A stretch of DNA of 5,642 nt. Source: Planctomycetota bacterium. Its GTDB lineage: Bacteria; Planctomycetota; Planctomycetia; Planctomycetales; Planctomycetaceae. The stretch is taken from contig JAEYWB010000118.1 of assembly GCA_023429275.1 (NCBI GenBank), positions 1 to 5,642 on the forward strand, given 5' to 3'. Both the position numbers and the translations under genes were made by a program. The first letter of the stretch is position 1, and every line of letters starts with the position of its first letter. The notes beneath the pieces are model-generated. The model worked only from the letters and a program-made list of their open reading frames with translations. It did no database searches and was not told the DNA's origin. This document shows positions 1 to 5,553 of this stretch, piece by piece.

Positions 1-63
1 CAGCATGACTGATCGAATGTGGAATGGCGATGAACGGACGGAACAGGCCCTCCGCCACCCCTG

Positions 64-83
64 CTCAGACGCGTGCGTCTGAG
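64..83. terminator. Near-perfect hairpin, possible bidirectional terminator
   Basis: The arms CTCAGACGC (64-72) and GCGTCTGAG (75-83) are exact reverse complements two bases apart. As RNA this would fold as an 8-bp stem with a CGTG tetraloop. It lies about 40 bases beyond the stop codon of the minus-strand acetyltransferase gene, where a terminator is expected. On the plus strand it is followed only by TTTCC, and on the minus strand there is no T-run, so it is not a textbook intrinsic terminator. It could instead be a protein-binding palindrome or part of a dispersed repeat. Confidence 0.45.
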
Positions 84-89
84 TTTCCT

Positions 90-121
90 GACTGAAAACT
101 GGAAACTGACGACTGAAAACT
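90..121. repeat. Short direct repeat GACTGAAAACT, two copies
   Basis: The 11-mer GACTGAAAACT occurs at 90-100 and again, identical, at 111-121. A related GGAAACTGAC lies between them at 101-110, so the motif recurs with a period of about 21 bases, or roughly 10 if the degenerate middle copy is counted. It is A-rich against a GC-rich background and abuts the stop codon of the acetyltransferase gene. It may belong to a dispersed intergenic repeat family, which cannot be judged from a single window. Confidence 0.5.
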
Positions 122-124
122 CCC

Positions 125-589
125 CTACGGCTCTTCCCGCATCTGAACGAAGAGAGCCTTCTTTTCCCCCGGCAGGGTAAAGTCGAATCCGCAGTTCAGG
201 AAGAACTGGTCGGCCGAGGTGAAGACCATCACTTCGAAAATGTGGCGCTCGCGGGCGAGGTCGAGACACGCCTTTGTCAGCCGCTTGCCGATCCCCAGCC
301 CCTGGTAATCGGAGCCGACGCACAGGCTCCGCAGCTCGGCGAGCTTCTTCGAGTAGATCTCGAGCGTCGCGAAGCCGACGATCCGTCCTTCGATCGTCGC
401 CACGAATCCTGTCTGGATCAGCTTCTTCAGCTCGCGGGTCGTCCGGGGAAGCAGCTTCTTGGCTTCGACGAACGGCACAATGAACGCCTTGATCCCGTCG
501 ACATCCTCCACCAGGGCCGCGCGGACGACGATCTCCGGCTGGGAAGGGAGGGGGGGAGACGCGGTCTCGTCCGTGGCGGAAATCGACAT
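125..589 (-). CDS. GNAT family N-acetyltransferase (ArgA C-terminal-like)
   Basis: This 154-residue protein is a single GNAT domain expected to transfer an acetyl group from acetyl-CoA to an amine. The acetyl-CoA pyrophosphate-binding motif is QGLGIG at residues 96-101, preceded by the beta-4 strand ELRSLCV (85-91) and followed by the helix GKRLTKACLDLAR. The FFLNCGF segment (129-135) matches the conserved C-terminal 'aromatic - G - F' part of GNAT folds. The region around residues 36-54 (FIVPFVEAKKLLPRTTREL) resembles the acetyltransferase domain of N-acetylglutamate synthases. A role in arginine biosynthesis is therefore possible, but this is inference and the substrate is unknown. It is cytosolic, with no signal peptide. 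The ATG at 589 has no Shine-Dalgarno sequence; the bases before it are pyrimidine-rich. The first 20 residues are low-complexity, so a GTG start at residue 21 or 22 is an alternative. The gene lies 108 bp downstream of the GroES-like gene on the same strand and may be co-transcribed with it. Confidence 0.88.
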   Translation of the reverse strand: MSISATDETASPPLPSQPEIVVRAALVEDVDGIKAFIVPFVEAKKLLPRTTRELKKLIQTGFVATIEGRIVGFATLEIYSKKLAELRSLCVGSDYQGLGIGKRLTKACLDLARERHIFEVMVFTSADQFFLNCGFDFTLPGEKKALFVQMREEP

Positions 590-697
590 GGAGGAAAACG
601 AAGAAGCGGTGGCGGGGAGGAAGAGTCGAACGGGGAACCTGTCGAGACCGACGGCCGGGGCAGGAAAGTGCTCGCAGGCTCTCCCTCCGGGCTTCCC

Positions 698-1081
698 CTA
701 TTCGGGGGACGAAGTATCGTCGAGATCCGACAATTCCGAAAGGTCGGTCAGATCCTCTTCGAGCTCCTCGGCCTTGGATTTCTTGCCCGCGGGATTCCGG
801 CGGAAGACCGCAACGACGTCGGAGATCGGGACGACGTACAGGACGTTGTCCGGCTCAAGGTCGACCGGAATCGCATTCTTGGGGTGGAAGAGGACCTTGT
901 CGTACTTCTTCACCGGGAAATCATCGTCCCGGTCGACCTCCGCACTGATCTCGACGACCCGGCCCGTGATGGTCGGGATCTCCGAATTGTCGGGAAGGAC
1001 GATTCCCCCCTTGGTCTTCTGCCGGCTCTCGTCCTTGCGGATGAGGATGCGGGGACCCAGTGGTTCAACGAATTCAGACAC
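698..1081 (-). CDS. GroES-like co-chaperone with acidic C-terminal tail
   Basis: This 127-residue protein has a chaperonin-10 fold at residues 5-95. The N-terminal strand EPLGPRILIRKDE (6-18) is followed by the mobile loop with GGIVLPDN (25-32), whose IVL tripeptide is the part of GroES that docks on GroEL. The roof region is short (48-56), then come YDKVLF (60-65) and a final strand, VVPISDVVAVF (83-93). Typical GroES is about 95-100 residues; here roughly 31 more form a tail with 11 acidic residues and leucines at 107, 111, 114, 117 and 120. No groEL lies next to it within the window, so it is either an extra GroES paralogue or one acting with a distant GroEL. The start is a GTG preceded at 9 bases by GAGGG. 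A consensus -10 box lies about 48 bases upstream. The tail could be a disordered or coiled interaction segment; its function is unknown. Confidence 0.88.
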   Translation of the reverse strand: MSEFVEPLGPRILIRKDESRQKTKGGIVLPDNSEIPTITGRVVEISAEVDRDDDFPVKKYDKVLFHPKNAIPVDLEPDNVLYVVPISDVVAVFRRNPAGKKSKAEELEEDLTDLSELSDLDDTSSPE

Positions 1082-1090
1082 GGTCGGTTG

Positions 1091-1095
1091 CCCTC
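1091..1095 (-). promoter_or_regulatory. Ribosome binding site for the GTG start of the GroES-like gene
   Basis: Read on the minus strand this is GAGGG, nine bases before GTG at 1081. It supports the GTG start, which also places the first residues where the chaperonin-10 fold normally begins. Confidence 0.6.
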
Positions 1096-1097
1096 GA

Positions 1098-1122
1098 ATC
1101 GCACTCCACAGGGGAGCGCTGA
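1098..1122. promoter_or_regulatory. Degenerate CIRCE-like inverted repeat (possible HrcA operator)
   Basis: The consensus CIRCE element, bound by the heat-shock repressor HrcA, is TTAGCACTC, nine bases, GAGTGCTAA. Here the arms are ATCGCACTC (1098-1106) and GAGCGCTGA (1114-1122), each matching 7 of 9 consensus bases. The spacer is seven bases instead of the strongly conserved nine. The site falls between the -10 box and the ribosome binding site of the GroES-like gene, overlapping the expected transcription start. That is a typical position for CIRCE at groES genes. The wrong spacer and the mismatches make this a weak call. Confidence 0.25.
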
Positions 1123-1128
1123 CGTGAG

Positions 1129-1134
1129 ATTATA
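1129..1134 (-). promoter_or_regulatory. Putative -10 box of the GroES-like gene
   Basis: On the minus strand this reads TATAAT, a perfect sigma-70-type -10 hexamer in an otherwise GC-rich spacer. Transcription would start near 1122, giving a leader of about 40 bases. No convincing -35 hexamer is seen 16-18 bases upstream. Confidence 0.45.
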
Positions 1135-1270
1135 CGGAGAGGAACAGGGCGCAGCGACTGAAGATCTGCGAGCATCGGTGTCGAGATTGCCCGAAAACTC
1201 GTCGCAGGCGATACGATTCGTTCGTTGACCGGGTCGCCGGCGTCGTACACGCGGCGTCACGCGGCAAGGG

Positions 1271-1276
1271 AGGGAG
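1271..1276 (+). promoter_or_regulatory. Ribosome binding site that sets the start of the toroid-DUF4159 gene
   Basis: AGGGAG lies eight bases before ATG at 1285, inside a longer purine run (AAGGGAGGGAG). This supports ATG 1285 over the upstream in-frame TTG at 1225, which would put 20 residues in front of the signal peptide. Confidence 0.7.
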
Positions 1277-1284
1277 TTGTCGAA

Positions 1285-3696
1285 ATGGCTGGACAGTTTG
1301 CGACGGGAAGGATGGCGGGCGCAATGGCCGCCTGGCTGACGGCGGTCGTCGTCGGACTCGGGGCCGGTTCCCCCGCCCGTGGGGACGATCTCAAGCTCCG
1401 CCAGGACGTGATCCACGCCATCGATGCCGCCCAGAAGTATGTCGTTTCACAGCAGCAGGCGGACGGGTCCTTCGGGACGATGACCGGGGGCCGCTACGGC
1501 ATCGGCGTCACGGCACTGGCGACGCTTTCCCTGATCAACTCCGGCAAGGGAACGGACGATCCGGCGGTCAGCAAAGGGCTCGACTACCTTCGGCGCGTCC
1601 CCGAACCCGCCGAGGTCTACGACCTGGCGATGGCCATTCAGGCCCTCGCCGCGGCCAAGAACCCCCGTCGCGACGCCGCCCGGATCGCACAGTTCGCGAA
1701 GGCGCTCGAGTCCTCCCAGAACACGTCGAACCGCCCGGGCGCCTGGGGCTATCACGCCGGCGACGGCTGGTGGGACAACAGCAACACCCAGTTCGCCGTC
1801 CTCGGCCTTCGCGAGGCCTCCTTCGCCGGCTACCAGGTCAAGCAGAAGGTCTGGGAACGCGCCCGAGACCACTGGCTCAGCGTCCTCGAGGGAAACCCGG
1901 AAACGCAAAGCGGGGCGGGCTGGTCGTACAACGGCGGCAACGGGAACGGCTCGACGAGCGGCAGCATGACGGTCGCCGGGATCGCTTCCCTCAGCATCGT
2001 CGAGAGCTTTCTGCAGACCGACACGGACATCGGTCCCGGGGGAGAGATCGAGTGCTGCGGCAATTCGGTCGAGCAGCCGGGGGACGTCGCTCTCGACGGC
2101 GCGGTCCGCTGGATGTCGCGGAACATCCAGGTCACCGCGAATCCCGGTGGGGCCGGTCACCTGCTGTACTACCTTTACGGCCTCGAGCGCGCGGGACGGT
2201 TCACGGGGACCCGCTTCTTTGGCGATAAGGACTGGTACCGGGAGGGGGCATCGTTCCTCGTCCGCGGGCAGAGTCCCGTCAACGGGAGCTACCGCAGCCA
2301 GAACGAGAGCGAGGAGGTCGTGGCGACGAGCCTGGCGCTCCTGTTCCTCTCCAAGGGGCTCGCGCCGGTCGTCGTGAACAAGCTGAAGTATGGCCCGCGG
2401 GAGCAGGTGACCGGCGACGTGGTCGGGCGGAGCTGGAACAAGCATCGCCGCGACGTCAGCAACCTCGTCGACTACATCACCGAGCTTCCGAAGTGGCCGA
2501 AGCTCATGACGTGGCAATCGGTCGACCTGGCGGTGGCCGCCAACGGGGAAGGGGTGAACGCCCTGCTGCAGGCCCCCGTGCAGCTGATCGCGGGAGACGG
2601 CGACCTGGGCACCATCCAGGGAAAGCAGCTCGACCTCCTGAAAGACTATATTGCCCAGGGGGGATTCCTGTTCATCGTGCGGAACTGCGACAGCCCCGGC
2701 TTCGACCGCGACGTCCGCCGGTTCGTCCGGGACCTGCTTCCCAGTGAAGAGTATCGCCTCGAAAAGCTCCCTCCGACGCACGATATCTATCGGAGCGAGT
2801 TCGCGCTGACGGAGAATCCGCCCGAACTGTGGGGAGTCGACTTCGGCTGCCGGACGGCCATTGTCTATTCGCCTTACGACCTCGGCTGCCGGTGGGAGAA
2901 ATGGGCCCGCTTTGATCCCCCCGGCCGGCCGATCCAGGTCACGACGCAGATCGTCCGGTCGATGCGGCTCGGGACGAACGTCATCGCCTATGCGACCGGA
3001 CGCGAGGTCCATGACAAGCTGCGGCGGCAGGAAGCACTCGCCAAGGTCAATGAGAACCAGCTGGACCGCGGGCACCTGCGGATCGGCCGGCTGCGGCACT
3101 CCGGCGGATGGGATGCCGCTCCGCACGCACTGCGGCATCTCCAGGCGGCCCTCAAGACGGTCGGGATCGAGGCGGCCTCCGACGCCGCCACGGTGTCGGC
3201 GACCGATCCGATCCTGTTCGACCACCCGGTCCTGTATATGCACGGCCGGAAGAACTTCGCGATGGCTCCGGAGGAGATCGAGAAGCTCAAGGCCTACCTT
3301 GAGAACGGCGGGTTCATCTTCGCCGACGCCTGCTGCGGCGCGACGCAGTTCGACGAGAGTTTCCGCCGGCTGGCGGAACAGATCGCCGGCAAGCCCCTCG
3401 TTCGCATTCCCCCGACCGACGAGATGTTCCACCCGGCTCTCGGACACGACGTCCGGCAGGTTCGAAGAAAGATGCTCACGGCCAATGCGCAGTCGGGGGC
3501 GTTCGAGACGCAGGAGAACGCCGGCGAACCGTTCCTGGAAGGGATCGAAATCGACGGCCGGTTCGCGATCGTCTACAGCAAGTACGACATCAGCTGCGCC
3601 CTCGAACGGCAGGCGACGCCCAACTGCCAGGGCTACATCGGGGAAGACGCGGTCAAGCTGGCGGTGAATGCCGTGCTGTATGCGCTCTATCGATAG
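1285..3696 (+). CDS. Exported alpha/alpha-toroid protein with two tandem DUF4159 domains
   Basis: This is an 803-residue protein numbered from ATG 1285. Residues 1-33 look like a signal peptide: an arginine at 9, a hydrophobic core (AAWLTAVVVGLGAG, 15-28) and a likely cleavage near ARG-DD. Residues about 38-370 resemble the prenyltransferase/squalene-cyclase alpha-toroid, with recurring 'Q..DGSFG', 'RPGAWGY', 'GAGWSYNGG' and 'PVNGSY' turns between helices. No DxDD motif is present, so terpenoid-cyclase activity is unlikely. Two similar modules follow. Copy 1 (about 365-573) has LKDYIAQGGFLFIV at 452 and IVYSPYD at 526-532; copy 2 (about 594-803) has LKAYLENGGFIFAD at 668 and IVYSKYD at 762-768. 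The blocks and order are those of DUF4159. DUF4159 has been related to glutamine-amidotransferase-like folds, but no catalytic triad is evident. The function is unknown; a secreted or periplasmic binding or scaffold role is a guess. It stands alone on its strand and converges with the Csp gene. Confidence 0.87.
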   Translation: MAGQFATGRMAGAMAAWLTAVVVGLGAGSPARGDDLKLRQDVIHAIDAAQKYVVSQQQADGSFGTMTGGRYGIGVTALATLSLINSGKGTDDPAVSKGLDYLRRVPEPAEVYDLAMAIQALAAAKNPRRDAARIAQFAKALESSQNTSNRPGAWGYHAGDGWWDNSNTQFAVLGLREASFAGYQVKQKVWERARDHWLSVLEGNPETQSGAGWSYNGGNGNGSTSGSMTVAGIASLSIVESFLQTDTDIGPGGEIECCGNSVEQPGDVALDGAVRWMSRNIQVTANPGGAGHLLYYLYGLERAGRFTGTRFFGDKDWYREGASFLVRGQSPVNGSYRSQNESEEVVATSLALLFLSKGLAPVVVNKLKYGPREQVTGDVVGRSWNKHRRDVSNLVDYITELPKWPKLMTWQSVDLAVAANGEGVNALLQAPVQLIAGDGDLGTIQGKQLDLLKDYIAQGGFLFIVRNCDSPGFDRDVRRFVRDLLPSEEYRLEKLPPTHDIYRSEFALTENPPELWGVDFGCRTAIVYSPYDLGCRWEKWARFDPPGRPIQVTTQIVRSMRLGTNVIAYATGREVHDKLRRQEALAKVNENQLDRGHLRIGRLRHSGGWDAAPHALRHLQAALKTVGIEAASDAATVSATDPILFDHPVLYMHGRKNFAMAPEEIEKLKAYLENGGFIFADACCGATQFDESFRRLAEQIAGKPLVRIPPTDEMFHPALGHDVRQVRRKMLTANAQSGAFETQENAGEPFLEGIEIDGRFAIVYSKYDISCALERQATPNCQGYIGEDAVKLAVNAVLYALYR

Positions 3697-3714
3697 CCGC
3701 CCCCTTCCTGGCGG
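3697..3714 (+). terminator. Small GC hairpin directly after the DUF4159 gene stop
   Basis: CCGCC (3697-3701) and GGCGG (3710-3714) are complementary around an eight-base pyrimidine loop, starting on the base after the TAG codon. The stem is only five pairs and no T-run follows, so it can at most contribute to termination. Confidence 0.25.
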
Positions 3715-3728
3715 CACGACCTTCAATC

Positions 3729-3748
3729 AGCTGGCTTGTCAAGCCGCT
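3729..3748. terminator. Hairpin between convergent genes, possible bidirectional terminator
   Basis: AGC-T-GGCTT (3729-3737) pairs with AAGCCGCT (3741-3748) around a GTC triloop, giving eight base pairs with one bulged T. It sits in the 63-bp gap between the stop codons of the two convergent genes, where a shared terminator is expected. Neither side has a T-run, so an intrinsic mechanism is uncertain. Confidence 0.4.
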
Positions 3749-3759
3749 CCACGGGTGGG

Positions 3760-4074
3760 TCACGCCGCCATCTGGCGACACTCCTTCGCGCATCGCTCGC
3801 AGGCCTTCGCACACTCGCGGCAATGGTCGTGGTCGTGCTCGCCGCACTCTTTCGCGCACCAGTCGCAGGCGTCGGCACAGATCGCACAGAGGCGTTTCGC
3901 AAACCGGCTCTCTCGGACCATCGCACGAACGCACTGCTCGCACAGGTCGACGCACTCGATACAGCACTTCGGACAGTCATTGGGGCTGTGGTGCCCCGCC
4001 ATCTTGTACAGGCAGTTCTGACAGGCGATGACGCAGGCCTGGCAAGCCTCGACACAGGACGAATGACGAAGCAT
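3760..4074 (-). CDS. Four-helix bundle copper-binding protein (Csp/DUF326 type)
   Basis: This 104-residue protein has 21 cysteines, about one residue in five, arranged as repeated CxxxC and CxxC steps along predicted helices. They are C7, 11, 14, 18, 21; C34, 37, 38, 41, 45, 48; C63, 66, 70, 73, 77; and C85, 88, 92, 95, 99. These four clusters match the four helices of the Csp copper-storage family, in which cysteines line the core of the bundle and bind many Cu(I) ions. There is no signal or Tat peptide, so it should be cytosolic like Csp3 rather than exported like Csp1. Histidines at 28-29 and an HDHDH run (80-84) lie in the loops after helices 1 and 3, possibly at the mouth of the bundle. 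The ATG at 4074 is preceded by AAGGGGA at a five-base gap. No copper ATPase or copper regulator gene is visible nearby. Storage or detoxification of copper is inferred from the family. Confidence 0.9.
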   Translation of the reverse strand: MLRHSSCVEACQACVIACQNCLYKMAGHHSPNDCPKCCIECVDLCEQCVRAMVRESRFAKRLCAICADACDWCAKECGEHDHDHCRECAKACERCAKECRQMAA

Positions 4075-4268
4075 CAGCTTCCCCTTTTATGTGCGCAGGC
4101 GTTTGACTTCGCATCCAACGGGCGCAACGCGTCAGACGGATGACCTGCCGGATGGACGCGAAGGGGAAGACCGACGGGCGGTTTCAGCATGCTCTCTGAA
4201 AGCGTGTCGATCAATGATGAAATCGCGATACGTGATGCAAAGCGGAACAAATAGTGTCGTCGCAAAAC

Positions 4269-4287
4269 AACGCACAATTGTTGCGTT
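4269..4287. promoter_or_regulatory. Imperfect 19-bp palindrome, possible operator
   Basis: AACGC (4269-4273) and GCGTT (4283-4287) flank the perfect palindrome ACAATTGT (4274-4281), with one extra T at 4282 breaking the symmetry. The whole therefore pairs at 18 of 19 positions with a single inserted base. It sits mid-spacer between two divergent genes, a common place for a dimeric repressor or activator site. No regulator gene is adjacent to suggest an identity. Confidence 0.35.
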
Positions 4288-4373
4288 CTGCATCCTTATG
4301 TGGCACATCGATAACCGGGCGAGACACTCCCCATTCAGACCGGTTTCACGCTGGCGGTCACGGGCGCCAGAGG

Positions 4374-4379
4374 TATAGT
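4374..4379 (+). promoter_or_regulatory. Putative -10 box of the DUF4440-type gene
   Basis: TATAGT matches five of six bases of the sigma-70 -10 hexamer. Transcription would start near 4386, giving a leader of about 37 bases to ATG 4423 but only about 10 to ATG 4396, in line with the downstream start. No good -35 is seen at normal spacing; TTCACG at 4346-4351 is 22 bases away. Confidence 0.3.
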
Positions 4380-4410
4380 CCTCGCTGGTGCTTTCATGGC
4401 CTCATCTGCT

Positions 4411-4414
4411 GAGG
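4411..4414 (+). promoter_or_regulatory. Ribosome binding site that sets the start of the DUF4440-type gene
   Basis: GAGG lies eight bases before ATG 4423, whereas the upstream ATG at 4396 has no purine-rich stretch before it. Starting at 4423 also gives a compact signal peptide beginning MFFQRLG. Confidence 0.55.
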
Positions 4415-4422
4415 TTCTGCCG

Positions 4423-5382
4423 ATGTTCTTTCAACGTTTGGGGACGCTTCTGGCGAGCGTCGGAATTGTCCTGTCGGCCTGCGCAGCGGCAGACGCTCCT
4501 GCTGCCGAACCGGACCGCGACGCACTGCAGGCGACGGTCGTCGCCTCTGTCGAGAAATACGAAAAGGCATTCTCTGCGCGGGACGCGAAGGCCCTCGTCG
4601 CCCTGTTCACCGCCGACGCGGAATACGTCGATGCCGAGGGGACGGTGTTTCACGGGCAGAGCGCCATCGAGGGAGAAATGCTCGCCAACTTTCAGGTCAG
4701 CCCTCCCGGGAAGATTGACATCCAGGTGAGCTCGATCCGGCCGATCTCCGATGGCGTCCTCGTCGAGGAGGGGACGTCGCTGTTTCTTCCGAAAGATCAG
4801 GGGCAGCCCTCCGCGACACGGTACGTCGCCATGCATGTCCGCCAGCAGGACGGAACCTGGCTGATTGCGAGCGTCCGGGAACTTGCTCAAGCACTCACGC
4901 GGCACGAGCGGCTGATGACTCTCAGCTGGCTCATCGGGAGCTGGCGCGAAGAGGTCGACCGGCAGGTCGTTGAGACGACCTGGAAGTGGTCCGAAGACGG
5001 CAATTTTCTCGTCGCCGATTTCGTCCACCGCCGGTCGAACGAGATCCTTCTCAAGGGGACCCACCGGGTCGGCTGGGACGCCGCGCGGAAGCAGTTTCAC
5101 TCCTGGGTCTTCGATTCCAGCGGCGGTGCCGTCCAGGGGTGGTGGACATCGGAGGGAGGGGCATGGACCGTCGACCTCACCGGAACCGATGTGGACGGAG
5201 GACCACTCGGCACGTCGCTGACGTATCAGCGCGACGGAGCAAACGCGATCCTCGTAACGCAGACCCGACGTGTCCGCGGTCAGCTGGCCCTGCCTGATGA
5301 CTCGCATCGCATCGTCCGCCAGCCCCCCGCGCCTGGTCCCGCGCCCGCTCCGACGGTCGGTGTCGAGGGAGCACGGCGCTAG
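4423..5382 (+). CDS. Exported SnoaL-like/DUF4440 (SgcJ/EcaC-type) two-domain protein
   Basis: This is a 319-residue protein counted from ATG 4423; starting at 4396 would add nine residues. The signal peptide MFFQRLGTLLASVGIVLSAC ends in a good lipobox, L17-S18-A19-C20, so it may be a lipoprotein; otherwise cleavage after the following alanines is possible. Residues about 38-153 fit the SnoaL-like/DUF4440 cone fold. The segment KYEKAFSARDAKALVALFTADAEY is the family's opening helix and first strand, followed by FHGQSAIEGEM and ending in W-LIASVRE. Residues about 163-287 form a second, beta-rich domain starting LSWLIGSWREE, with repeated tryptophans and an alternating pattern like lipocalin or DUF1579-type barrels. 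That second assignment is tentative. The end (about 300-319) is a Pro/Ala-rich tail. Family members include small-molecule enzymes and non-catalytic binders, so the ligand and reaction are unknown. Confidence 0.82.
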   Translation: MFFQRLGTLLASVGIVLSACAAADAPAAEPDRDALQATVVASVEKYEKAFSARDAKALVALFTADAEYVDAEGTVFHGQSAIEGEMLANFQVSPPGKIDIQVSSIRPISDGVLVEEGTSLFLPKDQGQPSATRYVAMHVRQQDGTWLIASVRELAQALTRHERLMTLSWLIGSWREEVDRQVVETTWKWSEDGNFLVADFVHRRSNEILLKGTHRVGWDAARKQFHSWVFDSSGGAVQGWWTSEGGAWTVDLTGTDVDGGPLGTSLTYQRDGANAILVTQTRRVRGQLALPDDSHRIVRQPPAPGPAPAPTVGVEGARR

Positions 5383-5553
5383 GCCGAAGACTCAGGACCG
5401 TTTCGCACCCGTTCAGCAGTTTCCATTCACTACGGACTCCCGGTGCTCTCCGTGCCCTGGGGCCTGCTTCTGCCGCATCGTCGAGATCAGTCGAATGTCA
5501 GCGCAGCCGTGCCGGCGGCGCGGACTCTTGAAGCCATCGAGAAGGACATTCCC
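5383..5553. other. Non-coding spacer with a 9-bp near-repeat
   Basis: This 171-bp gap separates two plus-strand genes. It contains CGGTGCTCT (5441-5449) followed directly by CCGTGCCCT (5450-5458), two 9-mers agreeing at seven positions. A ribosome binding site, AAGGA, lies at 5542-5546, seven bases before the next gene's ATG. No clear promoter or terminator hairpin was found. Confidence 0.4.

Larger units (their letters stand above)
4075..4422. other. Divergent intergenic region with short palindromes
   Basis: This 348-bp stretch separates the start codons of the copper-binding and DUF4440-type genes and should hold both promoters. The Csp ribosome binding site lies at 4080-4086 on the minus strand. 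Near it, CGCGTC (4128-4133) is complementary to GACGCG (4155-4160), so the Csp leader could fold. TTTCAG (4182-4187) mirrors CTGAAA (4196-4201), with the 8-bp palindrome AGCATGCT between and partly overlapping. ATCGCGAT (4222-4229) is another perfect 8-bp palindrome, and a longer one lies at 4269-4287. The section from about 4200 to 4310 is AT-richer than its surroundings, as expected of a promoter. I could not recognise a CueR- or CsoR-type operator or a convincing -35/-10 pair for the Csp gene. Confidence 0.6.

Noticed and set aside
694..709. TCCCC-TATTC-GGGGG hairpin at the stop codon of the GroES-like gene
   Set aside because: It is only 4-5 base pairs, overlaps coding sequence and has no T-run, so it is probably chance in a G/C-rich stretch.
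242..1228. A 328-codon open frame on the plus strand across the GNAT and GroES-like genes
   Set aside because: It is antisense to two genes with clear family motifs and runs through their spacer. Its translation shows no domain, so it is a composition artefact.
1225..1284. TTG-initiated 20-residue extension of the toroid-DUF4159 protein
   Set aside because: The ATG at 1285 has a strong ribosome binding site and gives a normal signal peptide; the extension would bury it.
2861..3667. A 268-codon plus-strand frame rich in serine and arginine
   Set aside because: It is the +1 shadow of the DUF4159 region, and its biased SR/RR composition is typical of an out-of-frame GC-rich reading.
1447..3726. 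A 759-codon open frame on the minus strand, antisense to the toroid-DUF4159 gene
   Set aside because: It lies opposite a protein with a signal peptide and recognisable repeated domains. Its translation is rich in R, V, D, P and L with no motif. Long antisense frames are expected where GC-rich third positions suppress stop codons.
4074..4190. Small 38-codon frame on the minus strand ending in a TGATG overlap with the copper-binding gene start
   Set aside because: The overlap suggests a coupled leader peptide, but there is no usable ribosome binding site before its ATG, and the peptide has no metal-binding pattern, with only one cysteine.
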